This document shows, one piece after another, positions 54,935 through 64,000 of a stretch of DNA of 64,000 bases (position 1 is its first letter; every line of letters starts with the position of its first letter). Under the pieces are notes generated by a model. That model saw only the letters and a list, made by a program, of their open reading frames with translations, had not been told where the DNA came from and did not search any database. The position numbers were made by a program, and so were the translations under genes. Origin of the DNA: Pseudoalteromonas sp. SMS1 (GTDB lineage: Bacteria > Pseudomonadota > Gammaproteobacteria > Enterobacterales > Alteromonadaceae); assembly GCF_021530565.1 (NCBI RefSeq), contig NZ_JAKGBI010000008.1:62001-126000 (forward strand), given 5' to 3'.

Positions 54935-56653
54935 TTAATTAGCCTTGAAAGTTAAGTACTTGTCTTTCGGAATATACGTGATTTCATTCGAACGCTCAGT
55001 GTAGAAGCGGCTCTTATCACTGTAGAATCTGCTGTAGTTACGACGGTTGTCTAGCGTACCGACTACCCAGCCAATCGCACAACCCCAAGGGCCGAAGCTA
55101 CAACCAACTTGTTTTGCAGCGTCCGACCAAGCTTGGTGCTCAGCGTCGTTCAATGGTGCAGCTGAAATACGAGGGTACACGCTGTCCATTACACCAAATG
55201 CGATTCTACGCATAATGGCTTCTTTGACCGTCGCTTTCATATCCTCATCCCAGTATTGGCTGAAAGGCGGGTTAATGAAGTTAACTTCGAAGTCTTGAGT
55301 ATTTTTAGTCCACTCATGGAAACTACTCTTACGCTTCTTCCAGAATAGGAAACCACTTGATTTGTTAGAAGTCATACGACTGATGATGCTATGTGCTTTA
55401 TATTTTGCTTCATAGCCAAACGGTACTTCGATTAACCACTGAACGCGTAGTGCAGGTTGAATGAAGGTATCCATTTTCGCCGCAAGTTCACTTTCAGTTA
55501 CACCATCATTTTTAAGCTTACAAGCACCGTGAAGGTTAGTTGCAACGCTTGCACTTGAAGAACCGAAACTACCATAAACCAGTGCATCAACTTCATTTGG
55601 ATTGATGTTATTCATGTACGCACCATCTTCGGTTGATTTATCTTCACCGTTGTAGTTTTCGTACAAGTTATCAAACCCTTTTGGCTTGTAGCTGATCAAT
55701 TGCTTAGGCAATGTAACACTATGAATTGGTGTGATGTTATTCAGTGCAGAATCACCTGTGCCCGCATATGAAGGGCTCATGTTAAGAACAAACTCAGCAG
55801 CTACCAGCGGCATCGGTCTCCATGATGCAATCTGTGGAATATTGGTGTTCAAACGACGAATGCTGTCAACGTGCGCATCGTAATCAAGTTGATAGATGAT
55901 TTTTGTGTTCGCACCATACATTGTCGCAAGTTCAATGTAGTTTTCTTTGGCACGTTGCTCGATGTTTGCAGCGTAAGTTTCATAACGCATGACACGCTCA
56001 TCGATCTCAAAAATCTGCTCTTCAAGACCTTCAATTTCTGCAACTAAGCGATCGATTTTATATAAAGCAATGTTGTTTGTAGAACGGTAGTCGTCATAAA
56101 TACGTTTTGCTTCGTAATATGCATCTTCAGTCGCATAGCGCGCTTCAAGACACTCTTGCGTAGTCATTACACCGCTTCTTAGACAGCCGCTATAGGCGCT
56201 GAAACGGTTAGTATATTCAAGTAAAGCCATTTCGTATGACTGTTTGAATACACCGTATTGCCAATAATCAATCTGACCTTTTAGTGCTGTAAGCTCAACG
56301 TTTGATTCGATCTTTGCATCAACCAGAGGCTCGCCATCTAACTGCAGTTGAAATGCTTTGTCACGCCAAACTTTCGAACGAGTTTGAGAAGAATCAAATT
56401 CAGATTTCGCGTAATCAAGGTTACTACAAAACGAAATACCCTGTGTTTCCACATATCCGCCAAGAGAAGCCGTCCCCAAATCAGGTGGTGCAACATAAGC
56501 CGTTTTACAATTTTGGCTAAACATTACATCTGCACCACCTGTATTCACTGTGCTACCAAACGAGCAATCTTCACGTAGGCTAGGAAGTGCCATTGAAGTT
56601 GCAGGAATTGATAGAACTGCCAGTGCTAAAATAGATTTTTTCACTGTTTTCAT
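54935..56653 (-). CDS. Large secreted protein, function unknown
   Basis: 572 residues. A clear signal peptide (MKTVKKSILALAVLSIPATSMA) is followed by a Cys-containing head (CSFG...CKTAY), a long helical/coiled-coil region (about 150-240, with VAEIEGLEEQIFEIDERVMRYE) and a mixed C-terminal half. Several Cys are present (C32, C49, C77 and later), suggesting disulfides. I recognise no domain. The ribosome-binding site is poor (AAGG adjacent to ATG). It is second gene of the seven-gene operon. Confidence 0.6.
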   Translation of the reverse strand: MKTVKKSILALAVLSIPATSMALPSLREDCSFGSTVNTGGADVMFSQNCKTAYVAPPDLGTASLGGYVETQGISFCSNLDYAKSEFDSSQTRSKVWRDKAFQLQLDGEPLVDAKIESNVELTALKGQIDYWQYGVFKQSYEMALLEYTNRFSAYSGCLRSGVMTTQECLEARYATEDAYYEAKRIYDDYRSTNNIALYKIDRLVAEIEGLEEQIFEIDERVMRYETYAANIEQRAKENYIELATMYGANTKIIYQLDYDAHVDSIRRLNTNIPQIASWRPMPLVAAEFVLNMSPSYAGTGDSALNNITPIHSVTLPKQLISYKPKGFDNLYENYNGEDKSTEDGAYMNNINPNEVDALVYGSFGSSSASVATNLHGACKLKNDGVTESELAAKMDTFIQPALRVQWLIEVPFGYEAKYKAHSIISRMTSNKSSGFLFWKKRKSSFHEWTKNTQDFEVNFINPPFSQYWDEDMKATVKEAIMRRIAFGVMDSVYPRISAAPLNDAEHQAWSDAAKQVGCSFGPWGCAIGWVVGTLDNRRNYSRFYSDKSRFYTERSNEITYIPKDKYLTFKAN

Positions 56654-56697
56654 CCTTATATTAGTATTAAGCGAGTCCTTGGACCCAATGTAGTGAT

Positions 56698-57342
56698 TTA
56701 CTGAACTTCATGTTCATTTTTTACTGCATTTGTCATCGCATCGATTTCTCGTTGCCATTCCTTCCTTGATTCTCTTCTTTTTTCTAATGCATCAGCGACG
56801 GTACTGCGAACGTAACTTAAGTCTTCCTCGTAGGCATTCTCGCCATACTTTTCGTCAAACTCAGCCTCAATCCTTTTGAGATCTAGTTCACCAATACGCT
56901 TAATTACTTTATTAAGGTGGGTATAAGCACGTTTAAGCGATGCAATATCTTTATCGCTTAAGTTGCTTTGATTAATCATTTCAACTGCTTGTGTAGCTTC
57001 GAGCTGTGCTCGAATAAAGTCATATTCTCTTTCAAGCTCTCTGAAATCATGTAGTTCATCCAACGGACGAAGCGGAAAGTCAAACACTGAAGTGTCGCCG
57101 TCTGTTAAGGCCGGCTTGGGCGCGTCAGACAGTTTTGCTTGCTCTGCAATAGCAGGGGTTTCACGTGTGTTGTTAGTTTCAATTTTTGCATTTGAAGGCT
57201 GTATTGAGGACTTACTATCTAGTCTTGAGATCTCATTTTTTGATTTGTTATCACTGACTGAATAATAATTTTCATAACCTAACCATGCTCCAATTACGGA
57301 GGTTACTACTACAACAGATACCACATACGACTTAACTTTCAC
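56698..57342 (-). CDS. Membrane-anchored coiled-coil protein, first gene of the secreted-protein operon
   Basis: About 214 residues from the GTG at 57342, six bases after AAGGAG. An N-terminal membrane helix (about 6-22) is followed by a Ser/Asn/Lys linker and, from about 90 to the end, charged helical sequence with coiled-coil heptads (LREL..YDFIRAQLEA, NQSNLSDKDIASLKRAYTHL). A type II topology with the coiled coil in the periplasm is likely. It could be an assembly, chaperone or anti-regulator protein for the operon; no known family is recognised. Confidence 0.55.
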   Translation of the reverse strand: MKVKSYVVSVVVVTSVIGAWLGYENYYSVSDNKSKNEISRLDSKSSIQPSNAKIETNNTRETPAIAEQAKLSDAPKPALTDGDTSVFDFPLRPLDELHDFRELEREYDFIRAQLEATQAVEMINQSNLSDKDIASLKRAYTHLNKVIKRIGELDLKRIEAEFDEKYGENAYEEDLSYVRSTVADALEKRRESRKEWQREIDAMTNAVKNEHEVQ

Positions 57343-57542
57343 CACTCACTCCTTGAATCTTCCTAGACATCATTTATGAGAATTAAAAATCTAATATGTT
57401 ATTTTTTGAGTAAATTACCTAACAAATTATAAACATTACTTCCGCGATAAGATCAACCTTTTTATCCACTTTTTTTCACTTTTGATTTACACAATTAAAA
57501 TAATATAAACTTCACTTTACTTTTTTATCGTTGAAACGTCCC

Positions 57543-57566
57543 TGTAAAAATTGCATGTAAAAATTG
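57543..57566 (+). promoter_or_regulatory. 11-base direct repeat and promoter in the divergent region
   Basis: TGTAAAAATTG occurs at 57543-57553 and again at 57556-57566, 13 bases apart. The second copy overlaps a -35-like TTGTCG (57564-57569), with GATAAT 18 bases downstream (57588-57593), upstream of the 57626 gene. The whole 57346-57625 region (280 bases) is very AT-rich and holds no gene. It may carry a shared regulator site for both directions. Confidence 0.4.
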
Positions 57567-57625
57567 TCGACTAACGTATCTAATACGGATAATATGCTGG
57601 GGAAGAAGGAATTAAGGATTAAAAA

Positions 57626-58237
57626 ATGATTCTAAAATGGAACTTTTGTGCAAAGTTAATTTTGCTCGCTGCTGTAACTCAGGCAACAAACCTACACGCA
57701 GCAGATTTGACCTATCAATGGAATTTTGGCGATGGAAATGAGAGCACAGAAGCAAGCCCCAAACATGAATACGACACGCCTGACTTTTACACAGTCACTT
57801 TAAAAGCCTATGTAAATCAAGATCTAAGCTATAGCAAACAATACGAAGTTGATGCTGTAACCCCTGCAATAAAATCGTTAACCGTACAGATACCTGAGCG
57901 CGTTGAGCAAAATGAGGAGACACTCCTTTCGGTTAATTTAACGTCCGATTATGACCTCAGTTTGGACTACACGTGGACGCTACCAGACAATAAAGTGATT
58001 TCTGGTGAAAATTCTACGGTTAAATTTGAAAATAGTGGTGAAAACAGAGTTGCACTCAACGCTTATTTCAAAGAACGTTTGGTTTCAGAACAAGTTATCA
58101 AGATTAACGTTTTAGCGAAAGACGATACAACACCAACTACCCCGCCAACAAAAGAAGAGAGTGGTTCTGGTGGTTCGTTATTTTGGCTGTCTTTTATTGC
58201 GTTACTAGTCACTAGGTTGAAAGCCAGCAAGCTGTAA
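57626..58237 (+). CDS. PKD-domain protein with GlyGly-CTERM sorting tail
   Basis: 203 residues. A signal peptide (about 1-25) is followed by a PKD domain (YQWNFGDGNESTEASPKHEYDTPDFYTVTL, partly) and a second beta-sandwich. A Pro/Thr/Glu linker leads to the C-terminal GSGGSLFWLSFIALLVTRLK. This matches GlyGly-CTERM: a Gly/Ser motif, a membrane helix and a basic end, recognised by rhombosortase in Vibrio, Shewanella and Pseudoalteromonas after type II export. It diverges from the secreted-protein operon. It may anchor or present that operon's products, which is inference. Confidence 0.75.
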   Translation: MILKWNFCAKLILLAAVTQATNLHAADLTYQWNFGDGNESTEASPKHEYDTPDFYTVTLKAYVNQDLSYSKQYEVDAVTPAIKSLTVQIPERVEQNEETLLSVNLTSDYDLSLDYTWTLPDNKVISGENSTVKFENSGENRVALNAYFKERLVSEQVIKINVLAKDDTTPTTPPTKEESGSGGSLFWLSFIALLVTRLKASKL

Positions 58238-58293
58238 GTCCATGCTGCTGACGCGCCTGCGGTCGCAAGGCGCGCATGCGTGGGTGTAGGATG

Positions 58294-58743
58294 TTAAAGA
58301 TTTTCTTTGGTAAACGCCTTATCCATTTTCTCAAACATGTCTTTTAGCAATTTTGCCAGCTCTCGATATGTTGGTTTTCTTGTGCAGATTGATCCTTCAT
58401 AACCTTGTGCGACCATTTTTTGGTATAAGTCTCGGTACCAACTGGACAATGCAGGAGTCAAAGATGTGTCACATCGCTTACCGAGCCAGAGCAGCCCTTG
58501 AACAGGTAAAGTAAGAAAAAATAACGCAATGGCAATTGATTGCGGTAAATAGTCCATCCCAAGTAGACTGGTCTGAAAAAACACAGTGAACAACGCGAGA
58601 ATCGGCATTGTTTGCAGTGCCAGTTCCGTGGCTTTAATGACTTTAAATTCAGGAAATAAAGGGATTAATTCTTTTCGCATTGGCCATTCTTTGGCGTATT
58701 GGCGACCCAGTTGCACTTGTGAAATAAGACTTTTCTGCATCAT
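58294..58743 (-). CDS. yfbV: UPF0208 / DUF412 membrane protein YfbV
   Basis: 149 residues with two membrane helices around 45-95 (ELALQTMPILALFTVFFQ, SIAIALFFLTLPVQGLLWLGKR). The SLISQVQLGRQYAKEWPMRKEL start and the LSSWYRDLYQKM region are typical of YfbV, which in E. coli also lies next to ackA and affects chromosome organisation at Ter. It is divergent from ackA. Confidence 0.9.
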   Translation of the reverse strand: MMQKSLISQVQLGRQYAKEWPMRKELIPLFPEFKVIKATELALQTMPILALFTVFFQTSLLGMDYLPQSIAIALFFLTLPVQGLLWLGKRCDTSLTPALSSWYRDLYQKMVAQGYEGSICTRKPTYRELAKLLKDMFEKMDKAFTKENL

Positions 58744-58892
58744 AACTCCTAGGTGCTAACTATTATCTAAAAAATAAGGTAAAATTGAAGTCATACTAGT
58801 CAATTATACCTTAGTATTAAGCATAATGCCGATTGAACTTCTTCATTTAGCTTAATACGCAAATACTCTTATTGTCAAAACGGAAAGTCATT

Positions 58893-60098
58893 ATGTCATC
58901 GTCGCATGTTTTGGTCCTCAATTGTGGCAGTTCTAGCCTCAAATTCGCAATCATTGACTCTCACTCTGCAACAGAGCACCTATCGGGGTTAGCCGAGCGT
59001 CTAGGTGAAGCCTCACCACAAATTAAATACAAGATTAATGGTGAAAAGCATACTGTTGCTTTAGCTAATGGCGACGCGCATGAAGTCGCCATAAACCAGC
59101 TTGTAAAGTTGGTAAAGTCACTAAAATTAGACCAACAGTTAGTGGCTGTTGGCCATCGTGTCGTTCATGGTGGTGAACACTTTACAAAGTCAGCACGCAT
59201 CACCGAGTCTGTTTTGGAAGCGATCAAGCAAACAGCAACACTGGCGCCGCTACACAACCCTGCCAATTTACTTGGTATCAAAGCCGCGAGTGAAGCATTT
59301 TCATCTCTTCCTCAAGTCGCTGTTTTTGATACGGCTTTCCATCAAACTATGGCGCCACAAGCGTTTTTATACGCGCTGCCCTATGAGCTGTACAAAAAAC
59401 ACAGTATTCGACGATATGGGTTTCATGGCACCAGCCACTACTACGTATCGGCACGAGCAATCGATCTATTAGGCTTTCAAGGTAAACCTTCTAAAATTAT
59501 TACTGCACACCTTGGAAATGGTTGTTCAGTTTGCGCTGTTAAGGACGGAAAATCCGTGGACACCAGCATGGGACTCACACCACTTGAAGGGCTCGTGATG
59601 GGTACTCGTAGCGGTGATATTGACCCTGGCTTGTTTGCTTATTTGGTGAATCAGCTCCATTACTCTGCCTCACAAATCGACACATTGCTAAATAAGGAAA
59701 GTGGGTTATTGGGGATCAGCGAACTTTCGAATGACTGTAGAACCATTGAAGAAAGTGCAGCACAAGGTCATGCTCAGGCGCAACTTGCGCTGGATATATT
59801 TTGTTTTAGACTCGCCAAACAAATTGCCAGCTTTGCCGTACCCTTGGGAGGCATAGATGCACTAGTATTTACTGGCGGGATCGGGGAAAACTCGGATGTC
59901 ATTCGTGCAAAGGTTGTAGAACAGCTCGCCTTCCTTGGTTTTAAATTGAACACAGACTCTAACTTAGCTGCAAGGTTTGGTAATGAAGGCATCATCACAG
60001 ATCAAGAATCCACACCTTTAGCATTAGTTGTGCCTACAAACGAAGAGTTGGTTATCGCGCAAGATGCAGCCAAACTGGCCAAGGAGCACGCATCATGA
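58893..60098 (+). CDS. ackA: Acetate kinase
   Basis: About 401 residues from the ATG at 58893 (GGAA 8-9 bases upstream). A TTG at 58872 would add seven residues and is less likely. It converts acetyl phosphate and ADP to acetate and ATP. Motifs: [46 protein letters not shown] and the phosphate-binding [10 protein letters not shown]. It overlaps pta by 4 bases (ATGA). Confidence 0.96.
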   Translation: MSSSHVLVLNCGSSSLKFAIIDSHSATEHLSGLAERLGEASPQIKYKINGEKHTVALANGDAHEVAINQLVKLVKSLKLDQQLVAVGHRVVHGGEHFTKSARITESVLEAIKQTATLAPLHNPANLLGIKAASEAFSSLPQVAVFDTAFHQTMAPQAFLYALPYELYKKHSIRRYGFHGTSHYYVSARAIDLLGFQGKPSKIITAHLGNGCSVCAVKDGKSVDTSMGLTPLEGLVMGTRSGDIDPGLFAYLVNQLHYSASQIDTLLNKESGLLGISELSNDCRTIEESAAQGHAQAQLALDIFCFRLAKQIASFAVPLGGIDALVFTGGIGENSDVIRAKVVEQLAFLGFKLNTDSNLAARFGNEGIITDQESTPLALVVPTNEELVIAQDAAKLAKEHAS

Positions 60099-62239
60099 GT
60101 CGTAGAATTATGCTCATCCCCATTTCGACAGGGGTAGGTTTAACATCAGTCTCTGTCGGGTTGGTGCGCGCACTAGAACAAAAAGGGGTCAAAGTTAATT
60201 TTTTCAAGCCAATCGCACAGCCTAGAAACGCTGATATTGGCCCAGAAAAATCGACGCTCATCATAAAACAAGGCTCCGCCATTGAGCCTCCCACCCCATT
60301 CGAGCTGCATTATGCAGAACAAATGATCGGGGATGGAAAAGGAGACGACCTTCTTGAGGAGATCGTAGAGCGATTTGAAAGCTCAGTGCACGACGACGAA
60401 GTTGCTATCATAGAGGGTATGGTCCCAACCAGAAAACAACCCTATGCAGGCAGAGTTAACAGAGAGATTGCACAAACGCTGGGTGCCGATATCGTGTTTG
60501 TATTAACACCGGGCAATGACAGCAATGATCAATTAGAAGATCGCTTGGAAATTGCATCCGGTAATTACGGTGGTATTGACCATGCTCGTGTTCTAGGTTG
60601 TATTTTTAACAAAGTCAATGCGCCACTTGATGAGGATGGTCGAGCACGTGCAGATCTCGTAGATCAACATGAGCCTGAGCAGTTAGAAAACGAAATGAAC
60701 CGTTTAGCTTCATTGCCTATTTTCAGAAAACACCCATTTATGCTGCTCGGCGCGATTCCTTGGGACTTTGACCTTGTAGCGCCTCGTGTTCGAGATCTGA
60801 GCGAATACCTACAGGCCGAGATCATCAATGAAGGAGATATGGCACATCGTCGTTTACGCCGAGTAACATTTTGCGCCCGTACCGTCTCTAATATTTTGAA
60901 CCACTTCACGCCAGGCGCGCTGCTGGTAACACCTGGTGATAGGTCTGACATTTTAGTTGCGGCCTGTTTATCAGCGATGAATGGCACAAAGATTGGGGCA
61001 ATATTGCTCACTGGTGGCTTTAAACCTGAGCCTCGTATTATGGAGCTTTGTCAGCAAGCAATGAACACAGGCTTACCCATTCTTGCAACAGAAGCGGATA
61101 CTTGGCGGACCTCATTATTACTCCATAACTTCAATATGGAAGTGCCAGCAGACGATGAACAACGTATTGATAAAGTCAAACAGCACAACGCCGATCACAT
61201 CGACCCGGACTGGTTAGATAGTTTATCTCAGGGCGTTGCCCGCACGAGAAAGCTCTCTCCTCCCGCATTCAGATATATGTTGACGGATTTAGCCCGACGT
61301 GCGGATAAGACCATTGTTTTGCCCGAAGGCAATGAACCAAGAACGATCAAAGCGGCTGCGATTTGCGGTGAACGTGGTATTGCAAAAACGGTTCTGTTAG
61401 GTGAGTACGATGAAATCCAACGCATTGCAGCTCAGCAAGGTGTGGTCTTAAACGAAAACGTGACCATCTTAGACCCAAGCCAAGCCATAGAGAAATATAT
61501 TGCTCCTATGGTCGAGTTGAGAAAGAACAAAGGGCTCACTGAAGTGGTTGCTGCAGAGCAACTTCAGGACAACGTCGTCCTTGGTACGATGATGCTTGCC
61601 GAATGCGAAGTCGATGGCCTTGTATCTGGTGCCGTCAACACAACTGCCAATACAATTCGCCCTCCTCTGCAGTTGATTAAAACTGCACCTGACTCCTCTT
61701 TGGTGAGTTCTGTTTTCTTCATGCTGCTGCCTGACCAAGTGTTGGTCTACGGAGATTGTGCAATTAACCCGGATCCGTCCGCTGAACAGCTCGCTGATAT
61801 CGCCATTCAATCCGCTGACTCGGCAGCTGCCTTTGGCATAGAGCCAAAAGTCGCTATGATTAGCTATAGTACAGGTACTTCTGGACAAGGTGCAGACGTG
61901 GATAAAGTCCGTGAAGCGACTAAGCTTGCTCAGGCAAAACGACCAGATCTAGATATTGACGGTCCTTTACAATACGATGCAGCCATCATGGAAAATGTTG
62001 CCCGTAAAAAAGCACCAAATAGTAAAGTTGCAGGTAAAGCGACTGTATTTGTATTCCCTGATTTAAATACAGGTAATACAACTTACAAAGCGGTTCAGAG
62101 AAGTGCTGACCTCATTAGCATTGGTCCAATGCTTCAGGGTATGCGCAAGCCGGTCAATGACCTCAGCCGAGGTGCATTAGTCGATGATATCGTTTATACC
62201 ATTGCACTGACCGCTATCCAAGCAGCACAGCGTCATTAA
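60095..62239 (+). CDS. pta: Phosphate acetyltransferase, long form
   Basis: 714 residues, the long E. coli-type enzyme. The N-terminal part (about 1-380) is a P-loop/DRTGG-type regulatory region ([27 protein letters not shown]), and the C-terminal about 330 residues are the catalytic PTA domain ([13 protein letters not shown]...[33 protein letters not shown]). It makes acetyl phosphate from acetyl-CoA in acetate overflow. It follows ackA with an overlap. A 13-base-pair hairpin follows at 62258-62287. Confidence 0.96.
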   Translation: MSRRIMLIPISTGVGLTSVSVGLVRALEQKGVKVNFFKPIAQPRNADIGPEKSTLIIKQGSAIEPPTPFELHYAEQMIGDGKGDDLLEEIVERFESSVHDDEVAIIEGMVPTRKQPYAGRVNREIAQTLGADIVFVLTPGNDSNDQLEDRLEIASGNYGGIDHARVLGCIFNKVNAPLDEDGRARADLVDQHEPEQLENEMNRLASLPIFRKHPFMLLGAIPWDFDLVAPRVRDLSEYLQAEIINEGDMAHRRLRRVTFCARTVSNILNHFTPGALLVTPGDRSDILVAACLSAMNGTKIGAILLTGGFKPEPRIMELCQQAMNTGLPILATEADTWRTSLLLHNFNMEVPADDEQRIDKVKQHNADHIDPDWLDSLSQGVARTRKLSPPAFRYMLTDLARRADKTIVLPEGNEPRTIKAAAICGERGIAKTVLLGEYDEIQRIAAQQGVVLNENVTILDPSQAIEKYIAPMVELRKNKGLTEVVAAEQLQDNVVLGTMMLAECEVDGLVSGAVNTTANTIRPPLQLIKTAPDSSLVSSVFFMLLPDQVLVYGDCAINPDPSAEQLADIAIQSADSAAAFGIEPKVAMISYSTGTSGQGADVDKVREATKLAQAKRPDLDIDGPLQYDAAIMENVARKKAPNSKVAGKATVFVFPDLNTGNTTYKAVQRSADLISIGPMLQGMRKPVNDLSRGALVDDIVYTIALTAIQAAQRH

Positions 62240-62257
62240 TGTCGCTTCGTAACTAGC

Positions 62258-62287
62258 TGAAGAGAGAAGAATTATCTTCTCTCTTCA
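62258..62287 (+). terminator. Hairpin after pta
   Basis: A perfect 13-base-pair stem (TGAAGAGAGAAGA at 62258-62270, complement at 62275-62287) with loop ATTA. No T-run follows at once, so it may be a Rho-assisted or partial terminator. Confidence 0.55.
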
Positions 62288-62353
62288 CAAAAGGGTTTCT
62301 TTTCATCATGCTTGCCTATACTATGAATAAGTCGATGCTGTTAGAGCGCAAGT

Positions 62354-62734
62354 ATGTCAAAACAAACGCTACAAATACTACAACAAGACTTTACTATCCA
62401 TAGCTTAGATAGCGATGATGGTATTCCCGCAAATGTTTTAAAATCAGACATCTTTTTTATCGCTAAAACAGCAGAAGAGTTATCAATTGTTTGTCCGTCT
62501 CATGTTGACGTGAAAAGTTTTGCCGCAGAGCCTTATTGGCGAGCCATCGAGATTATTGGGCCACTTGGGTTTTCATTAACTGGCATCATGTCTAATATTT
62601 CTGGCGTTTTGGCTTCTGCCAATGTGTCGATATTTTCTATATCAACGTATGATACCGACTATATTTTAGTCAAAGAGCAACAATTGAATAATGCCATACA
62701 AGCCCTTAAGAAAGACGGTTACCTGTTCGTTTAA
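62354..62734 (+). CDS. ACT-domain protein (CASTOR/ACT_7 type)
   Basis: 126 residues. It is made of two ACT-like halves: an early part (FTIHSLDSDD...FFIAKTAEELSIVCP) and a late part with GPLGFSLTGIMSNISGVLASANVSIFSISTYDTDYILV, the amino-acid-binding interface of this family. It is probably a small-molecule (amino acid) sensor in the cytoplasm. Its last base overlaps the first of the EIIA-like gene, so they are one unit with arsC and dapE. Confidence 0.85.
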   Translation: MSKQTLQILQQDFTIHSLDSDDGIPANVLKSDIFFIAKTAEELSIVCPSHVDVKSFAAEPYWRAIEIIGPLGFSLTGIMSNISGVLASANVSIFSISTYDTDYILVKEQQLNNAIQALKKDGYLFV

Positions 62735-63240
62735 TGATATTTTCTACACCCATTAAATATGCGCCCATAACACAAATTGCAAACCCTCTGTTGCATATAG
62801 CTAGCCCTTTTTCAGGAAAAGTGCTGCCACTACAGAATCACCCCATACAATTATTTGCCAGCGGCGTTTTAGGGATCGGTGTTTGTGTGAAGAGCAACCA
62901 GGCACTGATGCTGTCGCCTTGTAAAGGAAAAATAATCAAAACGACTCAGCAAGGTTGCGAATTTATCATACGCGCTGATTCAGGGTTACAACTTTTAGTA
63001 CATTTACATATTCCACCTGAATACAGGAAAATGGAAAAACTGATACAACATAGTGTCGGAAAAAAAGCGGTATCTGCAGGCGATGTTTTGTGTTACTTCG
63101 ATGTACCTCAGGAGCAAACAATTCTCGGCGCCATTGTGATTCTCAATGCGGACAAATTAGGGCCATGTTATTATCCACTCAACCAAGTCAATGCGGGCAC
63201 AGATCCGCTTATAACATTAGCAAGAGCATGTAAATTATGA
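62734..63240 (+). CDS. PTS EIIA-Glc-like protein with altered active site
   Basis: 168 residues, the size and fold of glucose-type EIIA (Crr): IASPFSGKVLPL, FASGVLGIGV, ADSGLQLLVHLHIPP. The phosphoacceptor His is present (His90, equal to Crr His90). The second active-site His (Crr His75) is Cys75, in a gap-free alignment from there to His90. The family uses both to pass phosphate from HPr, so transfer is probably impaired or changed. No sugar permease is nearby. It is translationally coupled to the ACT gene upstream and to arsC downstream (4-base overlap), so a regulatory role is plausible. Confidence 0.75.
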   Translation: MIFSTPIKYAPITQIANPLLHIASPFSGKVLPLQNHPIQLFASGVLGIGVCVKSNQALMLSPCKGKIIKTTQQGCEFIIRADSGLQLLVHLHIPPEYRKMEKLIQHSVGKKAVSAGDVLCYFDVPQEQTILGAIVILNADKLGPCYYPLNQVNAGTDPLITLARACKL

Positions 63241-63584
63241 GTATAGTTCTATACGGTATTCCAAACTGTGACACGATAAAAAAAGCCAAAAAATTTCTAG
63301 AACAAAATGACATTGAATACACCTTTCATGATTACCGTAAGGATGGATTGACTGCGCAGCAACTAGATACATTTGTCGCTAACCTAGGTTGGGAAACAGT
63401 GTTAAACAAACGAGGTACAACTTATCGCGCATTAAGTGATGAGCAAAAGCAAAACCTCAATGAAGCATCAGCTAAACAATATATGCTTGAATCACCAGCA
63501 ATGATCAAGCGCCCTATCCTCGCTTTTAATTCAAACTATCATATCGGCTTTAAAGCAGACCAATATCAAGAGATATTTAAATGA
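63237..63584 (+). CDS. ArsC/Spx-family protein YffB
   Basis: 115 residues. Thioredoxin-like ArsC fold: [17 protein letters not shown] (single Cys11), [17 protein letters not shown] and the MIKRPIL cis-Pro segment. The family includes arsenate reductase-like and Spx-like members. YffB proteins next to dapE are common in gammaproteobacteria and their role is unclear (glutathione-dependent reductase proposed). It overlaps dapE by 4 bases. Confidence 0.88.
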   Translation: MSIVLYGIPNCDTIKKAKKFLEQNDIEYTFHDYRKDGLTAQQLDTFVANLGWETVLNKRGTTYRALSDEQKQNLNEASAKQYMLESPAMIKRPILAFNSNYHIGFKADQYQEIFK

Positions 63585-64000
63585 GTGAATCAGCCTCTTT
63601 AAGTGATGTTGTTGAGCTCGCCTCGGCTCTGATCCAGCGTCCTTCTGTCACGCCAGAAGATGCGGGTTGTCAACAACTCATCAATAGCCGATTAGAACCT
63701 TTAGGCTTTAAAGTTGAAGAACATTTTTTCATCGATACATTAAATACTTGGGCTAGAAAAGGATCTGACGGACCGCACTTTTGCTTTGCTGGCCACACAG
63801 ATGTTGTGCCAGTAGGTAATGAGAAGGACTGGCGTCACCCCCCTTTTGCAGGACTGGTAGAAGAGGGGGTACTTCATGGTCGTGGCGCTGCAGATATGAA
63901 AGGTTCACTCGCGGCAATGGTTGTGGCGACTGAACGGTTTGTCAAGAAGCATCCGGACCACAAAGGATCTATCAGCTTTTTAATTACATCTGACGAAGAA
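63581..64000 (+). CDS. dapE: Succinyl-diaminopimelate desuccinylase, 5' part (cut by right edge)
   Basis: 140 codons are present from the ATG at 63581 to the right edge. The reading frame gives [10 protein letters not shown] (zinc ligand His), [10 protein letters not shown] (bridging Asp) and the catalytic TSDEE at the very end, all in family order. DapE makes L,L-diaminopimelate for lysine and peptidoglycan. Its start overlaps the yffB stop (ATGA). Confidence 0.95.
   Translation, partial: MSESASLSDVVELASALIQRPSVTPEDAGCQQLINSRLEPLGFKVEEHFFIDTLNTWARKGSDGPHFCFAGHTDVVPVGNEKDWRHPPFAGLVEEGVLHGRGAADMKGSLAAMVVATERFVKKHPDHKGSISFLITSDEE

Noticed and set aside
61469-61888. 139-residue minus-strand gene inside pta
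   Set aside because: It is antisense to a strongly conserved catalytic domain and has no start signal of its own. It is a frame shadow.

Overview
The window reads as chromosomal DNA of a marine gammaproteobacterium, most likely Pseudoalteromonas or a close Alteromonadales relative. The reasons are the sdhCDAB-sucAB-sucCD block divergent from gltA, the yfbV/ackA-pta junction, a large TonB-dependent receptor, the AT-rich intergenic DNA, the abundance of secreted proteases and PKD domains with a GlyGly-CTERM tail, and a contractile-injection-system locus of the kind known from P. luteoviolacea (MACs). The assignment is inferred from content, not from a database search.

Region 1 (1-16.2 kb, all minus strand) is part of an extracellular contractile injection system (eCIS) or phage-tail-like cluster. 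In transcription order it holds a NusG/RfaH-like antiterminator, a T4-lysozyme-like protein, the AAA+ ATPase (Afp15/Pvc15 type), a DUF4255 protein (Afp16/Pvc16 type), a long fibre with an S74 self-cleaving chaperone, an Ig-like/lectin-like adhesin, two small fibre-module proteins, a collar-type fibre, and a methyltransferase-like/TPR/GNAT fusion. After these come three candidate cargo genes (two with a shared nuclease-like core, one with a glycosyltransferase-like DDD motif) and the start of a further gene cut by the left edge. No tube, sheath or baseplate genes lie in the window, so they should be outside it. Upstream sits an ECF sigma factor with its own terminator, then a condensation-type acyltransferase.

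Region 2 (18.8-23 kb) has poorly known genes: an internally duplicated protein, a TPR/degenerate-GGDEF membrane protein and a four-helix membrane protein. Region 3 (23.1-34.8 kb) is the TCA-cycle block: sucD, sucC, sucB (two near-identical lipoyl domains), sucA, sdhB, sdhA, sdhD, sdhC on the minus strand and gltA on the plus strand, around a 415-base divergent promoter region. A terminator hairpin separates sucAB from sucCD.

Region 4 (34.8-41.1 kb) holds acylphosphatase, a TonB receptor, a duplicated small secreted protein, xthA, a predicted membrane protein and rlmA. Region 5 (41.1-58.2 kb) is the second accessory block. A tightly packed seven-gene minus-strand operon (57.3 to 45.2 kb) of envelope or secreted proteins ends in a strong terminator: coiled-coil membrane protein, large secreted unknown, Ig/Lcl protein, Lcl protein, RTX protein, M4 metallopeptidase with PKD, and a Hint-domain protein. 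A paralogous M4 peptidase follows, and a divergent PKD/GlyGly-CTERM protein lies at the other end. I see no described system with this composition. Region 6 (58.3-64 kb) is core metabolism: yfbV, ackA-pta, an ACT-domain protein, an EIIA-Glc-like protein that has lost one active-site histidine, an ArsC/YffB protein and dapE (cut by the right edge).
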